A stretch of DNA of 64,000 bases from Lunularia cruciata (lineage: Eukaryota > Streptophyta > Marchantiopsida > Lunulariales > Lunulariaceae): contig OX419757.1 of assembly GCA_948567375.1 (NCBI GenBank), positions 43,772,001-43,836,000 on the forward strand. The letters are read 5' to 3'. The number at the start of each line of letters is the position of its first letter. Position 1 is the first letter of the stretch. The notes beneath the pieces were generated by a model. It worked only from the letters and a program-made list of their open reading frames with translations. It had not been told where the DNA came from and did not search any database. Positions 31,357 to 43,004 of this stretch are shown here, piece by piece. The position numbers and the translations under genes were made by a program.

Positions 31357-34300
31357 TGTGACAACCTGGCAAATATCACTTTTGCGGTAATCGGGTAAGT
31401 AAAGTTTGTTCCCATAGAGATACAATTCAGAATTGGTCAAATATGAAGTCAAACAGTAACAATCTAGTTCTTCTTGAGTTCTTCTTTAATCTCTTAGGTA
31501 GCAACTACACCCAAAAGAGAATAACAAGCATTGATTTGCAGTCTTGTCACAAATTCACATTCCTTAATCACAACTCCAACAAATCTTTCCAAATAATCTT
31601 GATTGTGATGATTCAAGCTCTCCCAAAGATGGCACTTCAGTCCAAAACAATTTTGCCTCAGAATTACGTTCCACCTCTCCACTGAAGGTACAACTTCCTC
31701 GATCAAAATTGCTTCATATTAACACTACGCTGCACTCACAAATGCATAATACTACCAACACTACAATTCCTCTCAAATCTATCAAGGCATTGCTTTGATT
31801 GCACTTCACTCAAGATCAAACACACAGAATGAAGATCAAGGCTACGGAATCCAACATCCAACAAGCACACTGACTTGCACTTCAAATTTCTCCACACACT
31901 CACAAACAAAAACACAAGGTTGATACTCGGAATTAAGCTCAAGCAACGAGCACTATTTCACATCACTTCACTTTATCTATTCTCAAAAATAATGAGTAGT
32001 GAACAACATAAGACTGCAAAGTCCACTCTTAAATAGTGAAGCAAAGAATAGTTCTAACAACTATACCGTTCTACAACAACTCTTCTTACTTGTAGATCCA
32101 AAATGACAATGCACGTCTTCATATCTGCCTCTTCAAATCTCAATCTGTTACTAATCTGATCCGATGTCAACCTCATCATCGGCTTTCAAACTCAATGATC
32201 TATCTATAATTTCCCCATCGTTAAGTCTATCCAATTTTACTCCTAACTCTTCTTTTTCTACAATTTCTTCACTACAATCTACAATTGAGGTCATGGGTAT
32301 TCCATCTACTTCCTTATCTCCCAACCCACTCTTCTCTAAAGTTTTAGAGAACAAGTCCAAGGACACTTGAACTCCTACTTCTACAACTTTGGGTCTTTGT
32401 ACTTCTTCTACCTCACTACAAAGTTTAGCTAACTCCGTCCTAATAAGATCTAGTCTAAGACACACATTGTCTCCCATCTCTAACATCTTTTGATCTACAA
32501 GATCTTGCATACAAATTAAGATATTATTCAACTCCGTATCCTTTGCCTTCCTCTTGCGTGTCTCCTACACTAGTAACTTCAGCTCATGCAATCTTGCCTC
32601 TTTGAGTTTACATTCAACTTCCATGCTCAACATGGCCTTGATTTCATTGACAATGCCTTCTACTTCATTAACTTCTTCTACAACCGTAACCTTCTCCTTC
32701 TTTCTTTCTTTTTCCAATTCATTGCGATACATCTGGAGTTCATCTTCAAATTCAGCCTTTAATGCCTCCTTCTCACTCTGATTCACAGAGAGTTGCTCCT
32801 TTGTTACTTGCACCAACCCTTGCAACCAATCTTCTTCTCTACTACGCTCCATTAACTCTTGTTGCCAGGCCTGATCTTTCTCCACTGCCTTCTTCTTGAG
32901 ACTCTCCAACTCTTGCTCCATCACCGTAGCAATTGCTTTGGAGTGTATCAACTCTACATGCACATCTGCAAGTTCTCCTTTCAACTCTACAACCATCGTG
33001 GTCATTGCCTTTGCTTCCTCACAACTCTTTACTAATTTTTCCCTCGTCACCTCAAAGTGCTTACTCCAAAGAACCTCCTCAACCCAAAGTTCTTCGACTT
33101 CCATCTCCACCCTTGTCAACTTACGTCGTAGCAACGATGTTTCTGCACTCCAGATCTTTACTACTGCCAATTCATCCGGTACCTCAAGATTGGCACTTAC
33201 CATCTCCATCTTCTTTTGCTGCAACATTATCAACAGCGGACATACAAATCTGGACAAATAGTCCACTCCTTTGCACCTTGCGTCATTGGCTCGGACTTTG
33301 GGTTCCGACCTTTCTACATCTTGTACCTTGCTCCAAAATCGTGATCTTTGCACCTTCAAAGTTTGTTCTTCTAAACTTTCTCCCCCTTCCTGAGTAACTT
33401 TACTGGGCCCCACCACAGATACATTCAAAGCATTCTTACCCTTGGCAGTGGGGTTGTGCCATGACTTCCTTTCCGTTCTTCTTCTCACTTCCTCGTTCCA
33501 GCATGGAAACTTTGGGACTCGGCTTTCTGGCCTCTTCATTGGCTGTCGCATTTGCTAAACCTCCACTTTGCCTTTGCTGTCACTGCTTGATTCTTCACTC
33601 CGTAGCATGAACTCCTCTTCTTCTCTCGACATTCCTTCCTTTGATCTAGTTTCTCCTTCCGATTCTTCTTCTTCTTCTTCTTCCTGTATGGCTTCCTTTG
33701 TCTTCACTACCACCGTCATTGGGTTAAGCTTTGGGGCTGTACAGTCACAACACAACTCTTAGGCTTGGCTCTCTTTTGTGCCCTTGGAAGGTCAATTGCT
33801 ACAATCTTCTCTTTCCCACTCTCCTTGTAGTACGTATCTCCATCTCACACTCTCTCCATATAATATCGCTCATCTACAGCAGCCTCCTTGCGTAAATCTT
33901 GATGAAAGTGCAAACGCATTCAACTTCATTCTTTTGAAGTAAGCAATTTCAACCCAAAATAAAAGTGCGTTGCAAATGACTCAAAGTAATGTGGTGGCAT
34001 ATCCGTACTCCATCCGGAAATCATCTGCTCCATTCTCTAATGTAGACATTTTACCCAATCTATTGCCTCTCCCGCAAACATTTGGTGAAAGAACACCGCC
34101 TGTTGCATAGTAACATAGGTGTTTCACTTTGGCTTGAACATGGCCATCATTGCGCTTACTACCCCTCTCCGCTTAGGGTCTCTATAACTGTCCACCTTAT
34201 ACCCATTCTTAGTGCGGGGTCGATTGAACAAATTGCTTACTTTGGCAGTCTCTTTTGAAGCATCACACTTCCAATAGAAGGTGGTACCTCCTACCTCTCC

Positions 34301-35106
34301 TTCTTCTCTTCCCAACACTACTCTCCAATCCGCCTCTGTCCGTCAAGCGGGATTCCTTCTCTTCTCCTCATGTTTCAGGCCATCTTTGCAATTGCTTGCT
34401 ACAATTTCTACCATGAAACCTGGAAAACTGAAGTTCCAGTTCCAGGCCAAGAACATGATACAAAGTCTTGTCAAGACTTGGATCCATGCTTTTACTTCTA
34501 ATCTACGAATTGCAAGCCCTCTCACCGCACTATGCTTACTCATTTTTGGAGTCATCGTGTGCTTCTTCACTTTCCTCTTGTGGAAGATCGTCCCCAAAAT
34601 CCTTACCCACTCCTCTTCCTGCGGATTTGCAATTTGCATCACTTTGGGTTGACTTTGAATAGGAACCGGGTAGCAACTAGATATTGCTCTTCTTCCTTGT
34701 GCAACTTTTAATTTTATAGTCCTATGCCAATCAGTTACACTTCAATTGCTCCTCCTCTCAAATTTCTGATTTGGTGAAGTTGTTGCCTGTCACTATCAAG
34801 AAGTTCTTGATCCCGAGGTCATTACTTTCTTCTTGCATACTTTCTTAATTGCACCGACTCCAAAGATGTTTGTTACAAGTTCTTCAGATCTGCTCACGCC
34901 ACCCGATACAAAGTCTCTCCATCTTCTTCTTTGTCTTTGTATCTTTGGGTTCTTACTTCACGTCTTGACCCGAGGTTGACTTTGGGTTAAACTTCACCCC
35001 CCGCTTCTTCTTATTCTTCCCAGGTTAGCACTCTTTATGTTCTAACCATCTACTTCTTCTTCATATGCTAACAAAACAAAAAAAACAAAAAATTGTAGTT
35101 ACCACA
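31357..35106 (-). repeat. B2 3' LTR, complete
   Basis: 3,750 bases, plus-strand TGTGACAACC to GTTACCACA. On the element strand it carries P1 (TATAAAAT at 34711-34718), ORF0 (34642-32151) and P2 (TATTTAAG at 32028-32035). Confidence 0.92.
32151..34687 (-). pseudogene. ORF0 in B2 3' LTR, longest open copy
   Basis: The aligned first start codon (34684) is ATA; the next conserved Met is at 34642 (MQIANPQEEEWVRI). N-terminal domain: FLAWNWNFSFPGFM, KNGYKVDSYRDPKRRG. After a frameshift near 34100 comes a Glu/Lys/Ser-rich linker, then 32565-33551 is open for 328 codons: VRANDARCKGVDYLSRFVCP, then continuous coiled coil (MEVEELWVEEVLWSKHFEVT, AVEKDQAWQQELMERSREED). The tail 32151-32531 carries EVGVQVSLDLFSKTLEKSG and DEVDIGSD before TAG. 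It is the longest uninterrupted ORF in the window and lies inside an LTR. Confidence 0.72.
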
Positions 35107-35121
35107 TACCCCCTCCCTCAA
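35107..35121 (-). other. Polypurine tract of B2
   Basis: On the minus strand a purine run TTTGAGGGAGGGGGTA directly precedes the LTR start TGTGGTAAC, matching B1 13225-13237. Confidence 0.85.
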
Positions 35122-36102
35122 ATGTGACCGTCCCCGCAAACACCAACAACTGGGTCTTTATACAAAGTCGGGTCAATATTTTCTAACTCTCCACCCGTTT
35201 ACTTGAGTGGCAAAAGGATTGCAGTCCAAGTTGGTAAGTTGAATAGAGCCATTTGCATAGATGTGCATAACACGGTATGGCCCCATCCACCACAAATAAA
35301 GTTTCCTAGGAAAAATATGCAGAGATTATCATATAATAACACCAAGTCACCTTCCTGAACAGCCACAAGCTTGATTTTCTTATTGTGCCTGACTTTCCGC
35401 TGTTCTTGGACTTTGTTCATGGTTTGCATTGCATCATCTCTTTTCTCTTCTAACCACATCAGTTGATGGATCCGAAGATCCTGGCTTTCTTCCTCCGACA
35501 ATCGTTCTTTGCAAAGAATCTGATATGTTGGTAATTCAAATTCAACAAGTAGTATAGGATGCAATCTGTATGTTAAGAAATAAAGTGTTTGCTTGATAGT
35601 AATCTTTTCAGTTGTTCTATATGCCCACAAAGCTGCAGGTAACTTTGTGTCCTAATCGTAGGCATAACTGACTATCACCTTATTCTAAATTTTACACAAC
35701 AATCCATTGGCCTTCTCCGTTAGTCCATTTGCTTTTGGATTATTGGGAGTTGTCTTCTGATGTTTAATTTGGAAGTACTTGGTTAACGCTTCCACCATCA
35801 AGTTTTAAAAATGAGTTCCCTGATCACAGACCAATTCCAAAGAACACCCGTAATAGGAAATGATGTTTTGGAAGAAAAATTCTGCAACTATTTCCGCATC
35901 ATCTCTTTGTGTTGCCTCTGCTTCTACCATTTTGGCAGCATAATCGGTGCATACCAAAATGTACCTCTTCCTTGAGACTCGAGTCATGGGTTGAATTGGA
36001 CCCACAAAATCAATACCCCATTTCTCAAATGGAGCCAACGGAAAAATATGTCTCATAGGCCATTGGGAAGTAGACGTCGGCTACCCCATTCTCTAACAAG
36101 CG
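35122..36102 (-). pseudogene. B2 integrase, zinc domain deleted
   Basis: Core with FEKWGIDFVGPIQP (36005-36050), YILVCTDYAAKMVEAEA and LVCDQGTHF (35805-35840), then KANGLTEKANG, which keeps the catalytic Glu (35705-35755). The C-terminal part is open at 35199-35630 (FLTYRLHPILLVEF, QEGDLVLLYDN), with a frameshift before the GPY region. At 36102 the frame jumps from the LHCPKGL segment to the CDACQR segment, so about 230 bases that in B1 carry the His part of the zinc domain are deleted. Confidence 0.85.
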
Positions 36103-36690
36103 TCACAGCCCTTTAGGACAATGGAGACTATGCAAATAATGATATTTGGCTGCATACCTTGTACTTTGCATTGCTGTTAATTGATATAACTCTTCATCAG
36201 GGAACCAATTATTGATTTCCCATTCCTGGTCTTGAGTTTCTAACCTGGACAGGAAGTCCGCATTTGAATGCAAAGCTCTCTTCCGTACTTGTACCATATA
36301 TGTGAATTCTTGTAACAACAAGATCCATCTTGCAATTTTCCCGGACAAGTCTGCCTTCTTGACCAAATGTTGCAATGCGTAATGGTCAACATAGAAGACA
36401 AACTTGTATCCCAGTAGGTAGTGGTAAAATTTCTTGCAGGCATACACCATTCAGAGTGCTTCTCTTTCAATCGTTGAATAGTTCTTTTCAGAAACTAAAA
36501 GTTGTTGGCTGGCATAATACACCGGGTAGTCCTTCTTCTTCTTGTCCTTCTGACTTAAGATGACTCCAATTGCCATGGACAAAGTGTCCACATATACATG
36601 GAAAGGGACGTCCCAATTTGGGGCCCTCATAACTGGTGCTTCAACCAATTTCTTCTTCAACACCTGGAAAGCTTCTTCTTGATTTGCCAA
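36103..36690 (-). pseudogene. B2 RNase H
   Basis: EEAFQVLKKKLVEAPVMRAP, PFHVYVDTLSMAIGVILSQK (first Asp), KNYSTIEREALRMVYACKKF (Glu), FVFYVDHYALQHLVKKADLS (second Asp), then HSNADFLSRLETQDQEWEI. Two open frames meet near 36450 with one stop between them. All catalytic acids seen in B1 are present. Confidence 0.88.
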
Positions 36691-37160
36691 CTCTTCCAAA
36701 GTGATTGTCTTTGAAATTTTTAAAATTCTCCCTTCAGTCAAGACAACATCTTGACAGTCATGGGGGTTGATGACTCCTTCAACGTGGCTTACTTAGCTTA
36801 ACCCAAGGCAAGCTGCCATCAAACCCTCTTCCTCCAAGTCAGAATCACCCGAGGTGAGGTCATATGGATCTTTGTCTTTGACATCCACCTCGTAGCATTC
36901 CAAAGTAATTGACTTAGACTTTGTCTTTGGATTTGTCTGAGGACAAAGACAATAAGTCTTTGGATTTTTCCTCATCTTCTGATGAACTAGTTTCCCTAAG
37001 ATGAGGAACCTTCATCCAACTCACAGTCACCAGCTTTTGATCTTTGAACAAAATGTCCTTGAACTGTAGCTTCTGCTGGTGAAAATCCACCACAACTTGG
37101 GCATTATACAACCAGGATCTTCCGATCAACAGAGGGTAACCAGTCTTGGTCATTGGTCAC
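36691..37160 (-). pseudogene. B2 protease end and linker, fused to RNase H
   Basis: PLLIGRSWLYNAQVVVDFHQ is the PR C-terminal hallmark (37090-37140), then DILFKDQKLVTVSWMKVPHL, a Ser/acid linker and DLTSGDSDLEEEGLMAACLG. The last RT lead-in words ITLEELA (36690-36710) run directly into EEAFQVLKKK of RNase H; in B1 those points are 920 bases apart. Confidence 0.85.
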
Positions 37161-37930
37161 AACACAATGTAGTTAAACTTGAAAGGCACCCCTCCAATGA
37201 ACGTGGTAATGTTTGATAGCATGCCCAAGGGCCATCTCCTGGTTTGGTCTGCAAATTTCAAGACTCGGGGTGTTGGCTCAAACGTTTGATACCCCAGTCA
37301 ATTTTCACATCTTTGGTCATGACCGGAACCCAAATCATTGGGTATCAATGTGATCATGTACCCTGCAATCTCCGTGTTGACCTCAAGAGATCTCTGATCT
37401 TCTTGCTCAATATAATATATAGCGGGTAGGTCTTTCTTTGACATCGCCCTTACTTTCTTGAGGGCCAAATTCAGCTGCCTTTTGTATAGCTTATTGTCTT
37501 CACACAATTGCTTAAATGTGACGTTTGCATTTGTGGTTGCCAAATCCGCTACAATGTCATATTGAGGTACTCCCCCTAATTTCACTGTCAAAGTCTCTCT
37601 ATGTTCAAATTTGACTTTAGGACGCTTCATGATGGTGATGGGGGTATTAGTGGTCTTGGTCGGAGGTTCCTTGGGTTTGCCCACCTTGGCTTGGATTAGA
37701 TCCTTTACTTTGGATTGGATGTCCGCCGGAAAAACTGGTGGCTTTGTCTTTGTCTCTTCCTCAGAACTCAGTTCTCGGGTCCTGAGTATCGCTTCCTTGA
37801 GTTCTTTTTGCAAGGCTTTAGCTTTGGCTTTTGTGAGGATCTTTTTCTCCTTGGCAGAAAGAATTGCCTTTGGGCGTAGCCTCTTTGCCTTTCTTGAAGA
37901 CGACGAGGTTGTGCTCAATTCTTTGGGATG
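37161..37930 (-). pseudogene. B2 protease N-terminal part and basic linker
   Basis: Open from 37918 to 37298. A Lys-rich stretch (AKEKKILTKAKAKALQKELK) leads to VKFEHRETLTVKLGGVPQYD, ADLATTNANVTFKQLCED, and the protease strand NTEIAGYMITLIPNDLGSGHD, where Asp-Leu-Gly-Ser marks the active site (near 37320). The D-L-G-S form is that of Athila-like proteases. One stop near 37290 separates it from the C-terminal half. Confidence 0.7.
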
Positions 37931-37999
37931 GTGCGTGTCTCAACTTTCAAAATTTCAAGGTCCGGCCATTCTCCTTCCAAGGCCGGGCTTCCTGCTTGA

Positions 38000-39990
38000 G
38001 GTCTCTCCTCCTCAAGTGTTATACAATTTACAATAGTATCACCCTTTGCTTGAAGCGCAACATGCTCAGCCGGGGTCTATACATACTTTACAGGCGGCTT
38101 TGGGTTTGGTGGGTGAGGCATTGGTTGCCCATATGACCTGATCTTTTGCAATTTCTGCATAGGGGAACGTTTCCAATTTGCCTTCTTGGCTCTAGACAGT
38201 TTGGAGACCAATGTCCCATCGAGCCACAATTGTAACATGCCCCGGTGCAACATTCTAAGGTCAATTTTGGTTGCTCATCGGTGATCTTCATGGAGGAGCA
38301 TTGGGGTTATACTCCCTTGGTCCGTACATCGGACCTTGATACGATGTGCTTGCTTGAGGCTGCACCTCTTGCGTTTGGTACACCGCCTCGTCTTCCTCTT
38401 CCTGGTTCCATCCCGAAACCCAATCAATCTGCCACATTGGGTATGCATTGTGAGTACTGCATTTTGTATTTGCATGGCCTGACTTGCCACACACGGTGCA
38501 CCATACATTGGATCTGCCAAATGATGGGGGCTTCCTTTGGTCCTTCGCTCCAATCATCTGGATCTTAAAATCTGAAAACTCCTTCATGAGGGCATCCAGC
38601 TTGGTATCAGCCTTATGTACACTCTTTGCTGGGGGAGTCAATGGTTTCTTCCCCCCACGTCTTTGTACTCATCTTGGCTTTGATTCTCCTTTGGATTCTG
38701 AAGAAGAGCTTGAAGACGTGGAGGATTCTTCTAAAGAAGGGGATATATTGCAAGAAGCTCTCCGTCGGGGCTTCTTGCCTTTCTTCTCCTGGTTTCTTCT
38801 ATTGCCGGCAGAGTGAGAGTTAGCCGCCTCATAGCGGGCGACATGTTTGAGTACCTTGTTGAGGGAAGTTACATTCCTCTCCCTTGCAAAGATCCAAATC
38901 TTTGGTGTAAGTCCTCCCAGGAACCAGGTAATGGCTTGGGCATTGGAGAAACCCACCACACCTAATTGCTTTGGGACTCGGTTTAAGAGCACCATGAACC
39001 TCTCAAAGTAGTGTCTCAACTTCTCCTTCTTGCCTCAGTCTAAATTGTTGAGTGCCGCAAAGACACTCATGTCGTAATCAACTTCCCAAAATTGTTCCAA
39101 GAAATTGTTTCTCAAGTCTGCCCAATCAGCCGGTACAAACCTCTTTTGAGTAACATGGGTGTACCAGCTCTGAGCTTTCTTTGGAGTAGACTTGGGAAAA
39201 TTTGCAGTCAATCCGCCGAGTCATGCTCCTTGTTAGCAAAGGAGATGAATTCAAATTCTTTGATGAACTCATTGGGATCTTTGTCTTGTTCTGTCTCCTT
39301 GTACTTTTGATAGGCGTGTCGGGTGACAAGCAACAAAGTCATTGTTTGATTTGATGGGATTGGCTGGGGTAAGTTTGAACTCAACAAAACCAAGGAGCTG
39401 ACACCGTGTTGATAGCCCAGGGGTTCCAATTTATCAAGTTCAAGGTAGGATCTTCTTCGACGATTTCTTTTCTCAGGGTGTTGACATCAACCCAAGTGGA
39501 AGAATCAGGCTCAACACCTTCAATGTGTTCTTCAAAATTCCTTTGAGACAATCAAGGAATTGTTTGTAGAAGATGTTGACACTCTTCTTCCGTTAGTGTC
39601 TGTATTGTCTTTTCTCGAAAAAAGTTCTTTAGAGATACAACTTCCTTTACAGCTCTAAGGGAAGTCGGTGTACTGGGTTGTAGTGAATATGTTTGGCCAC
39701 TTGAGTCTTTCTTCTTTTTGGAAGATGTGGATATGAAGTAGCCTTGCCAACCGCCTTCATGTTTCTTTTGGTCAAGTTCTCACCGGCTTCTTGCACTTCG
39801 TGAAGGAGTTGAAAATCCAATGCCTCTTGTTTGGTTTCGTCAAAAGTAGCTTGGATCTTTAGATGTTTGTCTTCTTCACAATGCAAAGCTTGTCTTCAAA
39901 CTCTCTCTTCCTGTTGTTTTCTTGATGCAGACATTCATATTGCTTTGATACCTACTTTCAAATTTGGCTTTATATTCTTCCATTTCCAAG
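38000..39990 (-). pseudogene. B2 gag with three CCHC knuckles
   Basis: N-terminal part 39647-39886 (KIQATFDETKQEALDFQLLH), capsid pieces DPNEFIKEFEFISFANKEHD (39208-39429), a gag segment near 39100 around FVPADWADLRNNFLEQFWE, and LRHYFERFMVLLNRVPKQL to EAANSHSAGN (38830-39019). The nucleocapsid has CTVCGKSGHANTKC (near 38500), CYNCGSMGHWSPNC and CRNCKRSGHMGNQC (38120-38250), all CX2CX4HX4C and all intact. Several frameshifts and stops separate the pieces. About 650 codons, long for plant Ty3 gag. Confidence 0.82.
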
Positions 39991-39997
39991 ATTTGTA

Positions 39998-40015
39998 TCC
40001 CCAGCAGCAGTGCCA
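39998..40015 (-). other. Primer binding site of B2, tRNA-Asp type
   Basis: Minus strand TGGCACTGCTGCTGGGGA, seven bases from the LTR end. It matches the tRNA-Asp primer site of Athila/Tat elements at 14 of 18 positions; all four differences are transitions, as expected from decay. Confidence 0.75.
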
Positions 40016-40022
40016 AAAATCA

Positions 40023-41053
40023 TGTGACAACCCGGCAAATATCACTTTTGTGGTAATTGGGTAAGCAAAGTTTGTTCCCAAAGAGATACGATTTAGAATT
40101 GGTCAAATACAAAGTCAAACAGTAATAATGTAATTCTTCTTGAGTTCTTCTTTAATCTCTCAAGTAGCAACTAAACCCAGAAGAGAGTAACAAGCACAGA
40201 TTTGCAGTCTTGTTACAAATTCACACTCCTTAATCACAACTCCAACAAATCTTTCCAAACAATCTCGATTGTGATGATTCAAGCTCTCCCAAAAATGGCA
40301 CTTCACTCCAAAACAACTTTGCCTCAAAATTGTGTTCCACCCCTCCACTGAAGGCACAACTTCCTTGATCAAAATTGCTTCACATCAACACTACCCTGCA
40401 CTCACAAATGCATAGTACTACCAACACTACAATTCCTCTCAGATCTATCAAGGCATTGCTTTGATTGCACTTCACTCAAGATCAGACACACAGAATGAAG
40501 ATCAAGGCTGCAGAATCCAACATCCAACAAGCACACTGACTTGCACTTCAAATTTCTCCACACACTCAAAAACACAAACACAAGGTTGATACTTGGAATT
40601 AAGCTCAAGCGACGAACACTGCTTCACAACACTTTGCTTTCTCTGTTCTCAGAAATAATGAGCAGTGAAATTGGATATTTCTGCATCCTAAGACCAAGTG
40701 TCCGCCTAGATATTTCCCAATTGGATATTTCCACATCCTATTACTTCTAATCTACAAATTTTAAGCCCTCTCACCACACTCTGCTTACTCATTTTTGGAG
40801 TCATCGTGTGCTTCCTCACTTTCCTCTTGTGGAAGATGGTTCCCAAAATCCTAACCCACTCCTCTTCCTATGGATTTGCAATTTGCATCACGTCTTGACC
40901 CGAGGTTGACTTTGGGTTAAACTTCACCCCTTGCTTCTTCTTGTTTCTTCCTTGGTTAGCCCTCTTTAGTTTCTCACCCCTCTTTAGTTTCTCACCATCT
41001 ACTTCTTCAAATGCTAACAAAACAAAAAAAAAACAAAAAATTTGGGTACCACA
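40023..41053 (-). repeat. B2 5' LTR, internally deleted with filler
   Basis: Ends intact (TGTGACAACC and GTACCACA), but the part equal to 32002-34487 of the 3' LTR, which is nearly all of ORF0, is gone. In its place are about 75 bases (40664-40740) holding two copies of a 21-base direct repeat beginning AATTGGATATTTC. Confidence 0.88.
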
Positions 41054-41700
41054 CTTCTCTACCCGGTAGAAGGAATCTTAGAAACAAGAGTGGAGGGTTT
41101 TACTAGTTGGGTACCATGTGCACTCAGTTAAAAGTGACAAGTAGGCGCACGACCTTTGATCCATAAGCTCCACAACTAGGCACCCTATGTGTTTCCAAAG
41201 AAAGAAAGGAAAAGTAAGACATCGAGAACATAACCAAAAATGTTAGCGAGCATGTCTCTCATGCAGGATGAACTTTTGATGGCTATTATAGTAGTGCACT
41301 ATGGACTAAGAAGGCAAAGAACCCCAACTCCATCATACTCCTCCAAGGCTAACACTCCAAGACTCAAACCATTGCTCACTAGAGAATTCAATGAGAGAGA
41401 GATAGTTGCAAATAAAAAGATGATGAGTGCTTCTTCACTCCTAGTTTATATACTTGTGAAATAATTATGCACTAAAGTTACTAATTATTGGAGTAGCTCA
41501 AGTTACTAGGCTAAAAGTCAATTAAAGTAAAACATGTAAAAGAATATCCATACTTATAGGAATATTCTCCTAAGCATGTGGTCTTATCTTGACCTAACTA
41601 CTAAGTCAAGGATTCCTTCACATGGGCTTTCCTTGGACTATACAAGAATTAATAAAAAGGCTTGTGTGTCCAAGAGTTATCAACTCAGGCCAAAGACCTA
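41054..41700 (-). mobile_element. A4: family A fragment, LTR and leader
   Basis: 41241-41700 matches the left two thirds of the A LTR (TGTTAGCGAGC against TGTGAGCCGGC), ending near CAACTC. On its left a primer-like TGGTTATGTTCTCGATG (minus, 41220-41236) and leader run to the B2 insertion point. The internal part left of B2 is not recognised. Confidence 0.7.
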
Positions 41701-41739
41701 AGCCCTAAAATGTTATCTTAGATGTATCTTCTTCCTTGG

Positions 41740-42130
41740 TTGTGAATTGATGATATATTGCTCAAAGATCCAAAATATTGAATACCTTTGCATGCCCAAT
41801 CACATCAAAGATCTCCTTGGGTGTAGGTATGGCATACTAATCAGCCCTAGCCTATCAGTGGATAAGACAATAATCTCCACACATCCACCTATTTGTGTAG
41901 TTAACATGCATATCTTTTTTGGTTGGCATCATTGTAGCTGAAGCATACTCTCCATGTGAACCATCTCCACCAGACCAACCTCAGAAGGTTTTTATTTTGA
42001 CTCTAAATCAATGCTCTCTCCATATGACTATATCTATGGGGACATCAAAAAATTGGTGTATCATTAGAAAGCTCACTCTGAATATGAGGTCCTTTTAAAG
42101 CTCCCAAATCCTTCATATTGATGGCAAAAT
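41740..42130 (-). pseudogene. E: RT fragment of another Ty3/gypsy element
   Basis: The minus-strand frame reads EYASATMMPTKKDMHVNYTN, RWMCGDYCLI, two stops, then ADQYAIPTPKEIFDVIGHAK and VFNILDL. This is the fingers and early palm of a Ty3 RT of the type with MCGDYRPLN and DLR boxes, clearly different from A, B and D. Upstream (42060-42130) KRTSYSE-like sequence fits the stretch before the fingers. The catalytic box is absent. Lineage unassigned. Confidence 0.65.
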
Positions 42131-43004
42131 AACTCATCTAGCTCCTCAAGAACCTCCAAAGTTTACATCTTTCCCCTCTTATAAGCTTGGCTCCAATATT
42201 TGGCTCCCAAGTAACCTTTATAACTGATGTAAGAGTGGAAAACATATTGACTAGCTACATTGGGCCCTTAGGAGCAGTAGTGTCATGCTCCCAATCACTA
42301 GAGTTCCCAACCTTCATGTGGACAACTCCTTCTACTTTGGTTGCAAGCTCCACATATCCTCTAGCTACATCCAAAGTAGACCATGCTCACCTGGATGGAC
42401 CCCAAGTAGACCACTCTCACTAGAAGCTATTGGCTATGTCCCAAGAATACCTTGTCCACTTGGTCCATTGCCCCCAACATGTGCTCTGCTCACTTGGTCT
42501 ATCATCCCCAACATGAGCTTGAATCATCTCAATAGATACAAAGCTCACAAGGGTCCAAGTGGTGATGCTTATCAATTGCATCTTATGCTACTTTGCCAAA
42601 CCAAGGGTCATAATCTAGGTCAAATAGTTCAGGTCCATGCCTTTGACATTATTGTAATGGCAGTAATAGCCGTGTGAACACACATTGCCTATTCCCTCTC
42701 ATAAGTATTGTGTTCCACCAACTACTATAACTATGAGTGCCAAACAAGTCCAAGACCATCTCAAAAAGCATGGGAGCCTAAGAAACTCATAAGTGTGGGT
42801 AAAGCACCTCTTGGCTATCCAACAAGGTTCACCATTGCCACATATGACCTATTAGCCAGTACCACAGTTAAGATTAGCGCCCAACATCCAAAATGTCATC
42901 AACAGTAAGGTGGTCTAATTGTTGAATCCCAACATAAGCACGCTATAGAACCTCTCTAGATTAGAGGTTTGTCCACCAAAGATGAACATGATGAACCTAT
43001 GATC
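42131..43004. other. Unassigned 0.87 kb between E and A3
   Basis: No convincing gene. Two plus-strand open stretches (42187-42423, 42285-42677) overlap in different frames and look like chance. It may continue E upstream on the minus strand, but I cannot support a domain. Confidence 0.45.

Larger units (their letters stand above)
31357..41053 (-). mobile_element. B2: family B element, minus strand, RT deleted
   Basis: 9.7 kb, target duplication CTTCC (31352-31356) and CTTCT (41054-41058). 3' LTR 31357-35106, polypurine tract, IN, RNase H, linker, PR, gag with three zinc knuckles, tRNA-Asp-like primer site, and an internally deleted 5' LTR 40023-41053. It supplies the gag and PR that B1 lost, but has lost RT itself and the IN zinc domain. 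Confidence 0.9.

Noticed and set aside
32896-33397. Two plus-strand frames of 121 and 154 codons
   Set aside because: Antisense shadows of the 328-codon ORF0 stretch on the minus strand; no motif of their own.
42187-42677. Possible host gene on the plus strand
   Set aside because: Two frames overlap, composition is plain, no domain, no splice context I can support; more likely decayed repeat.
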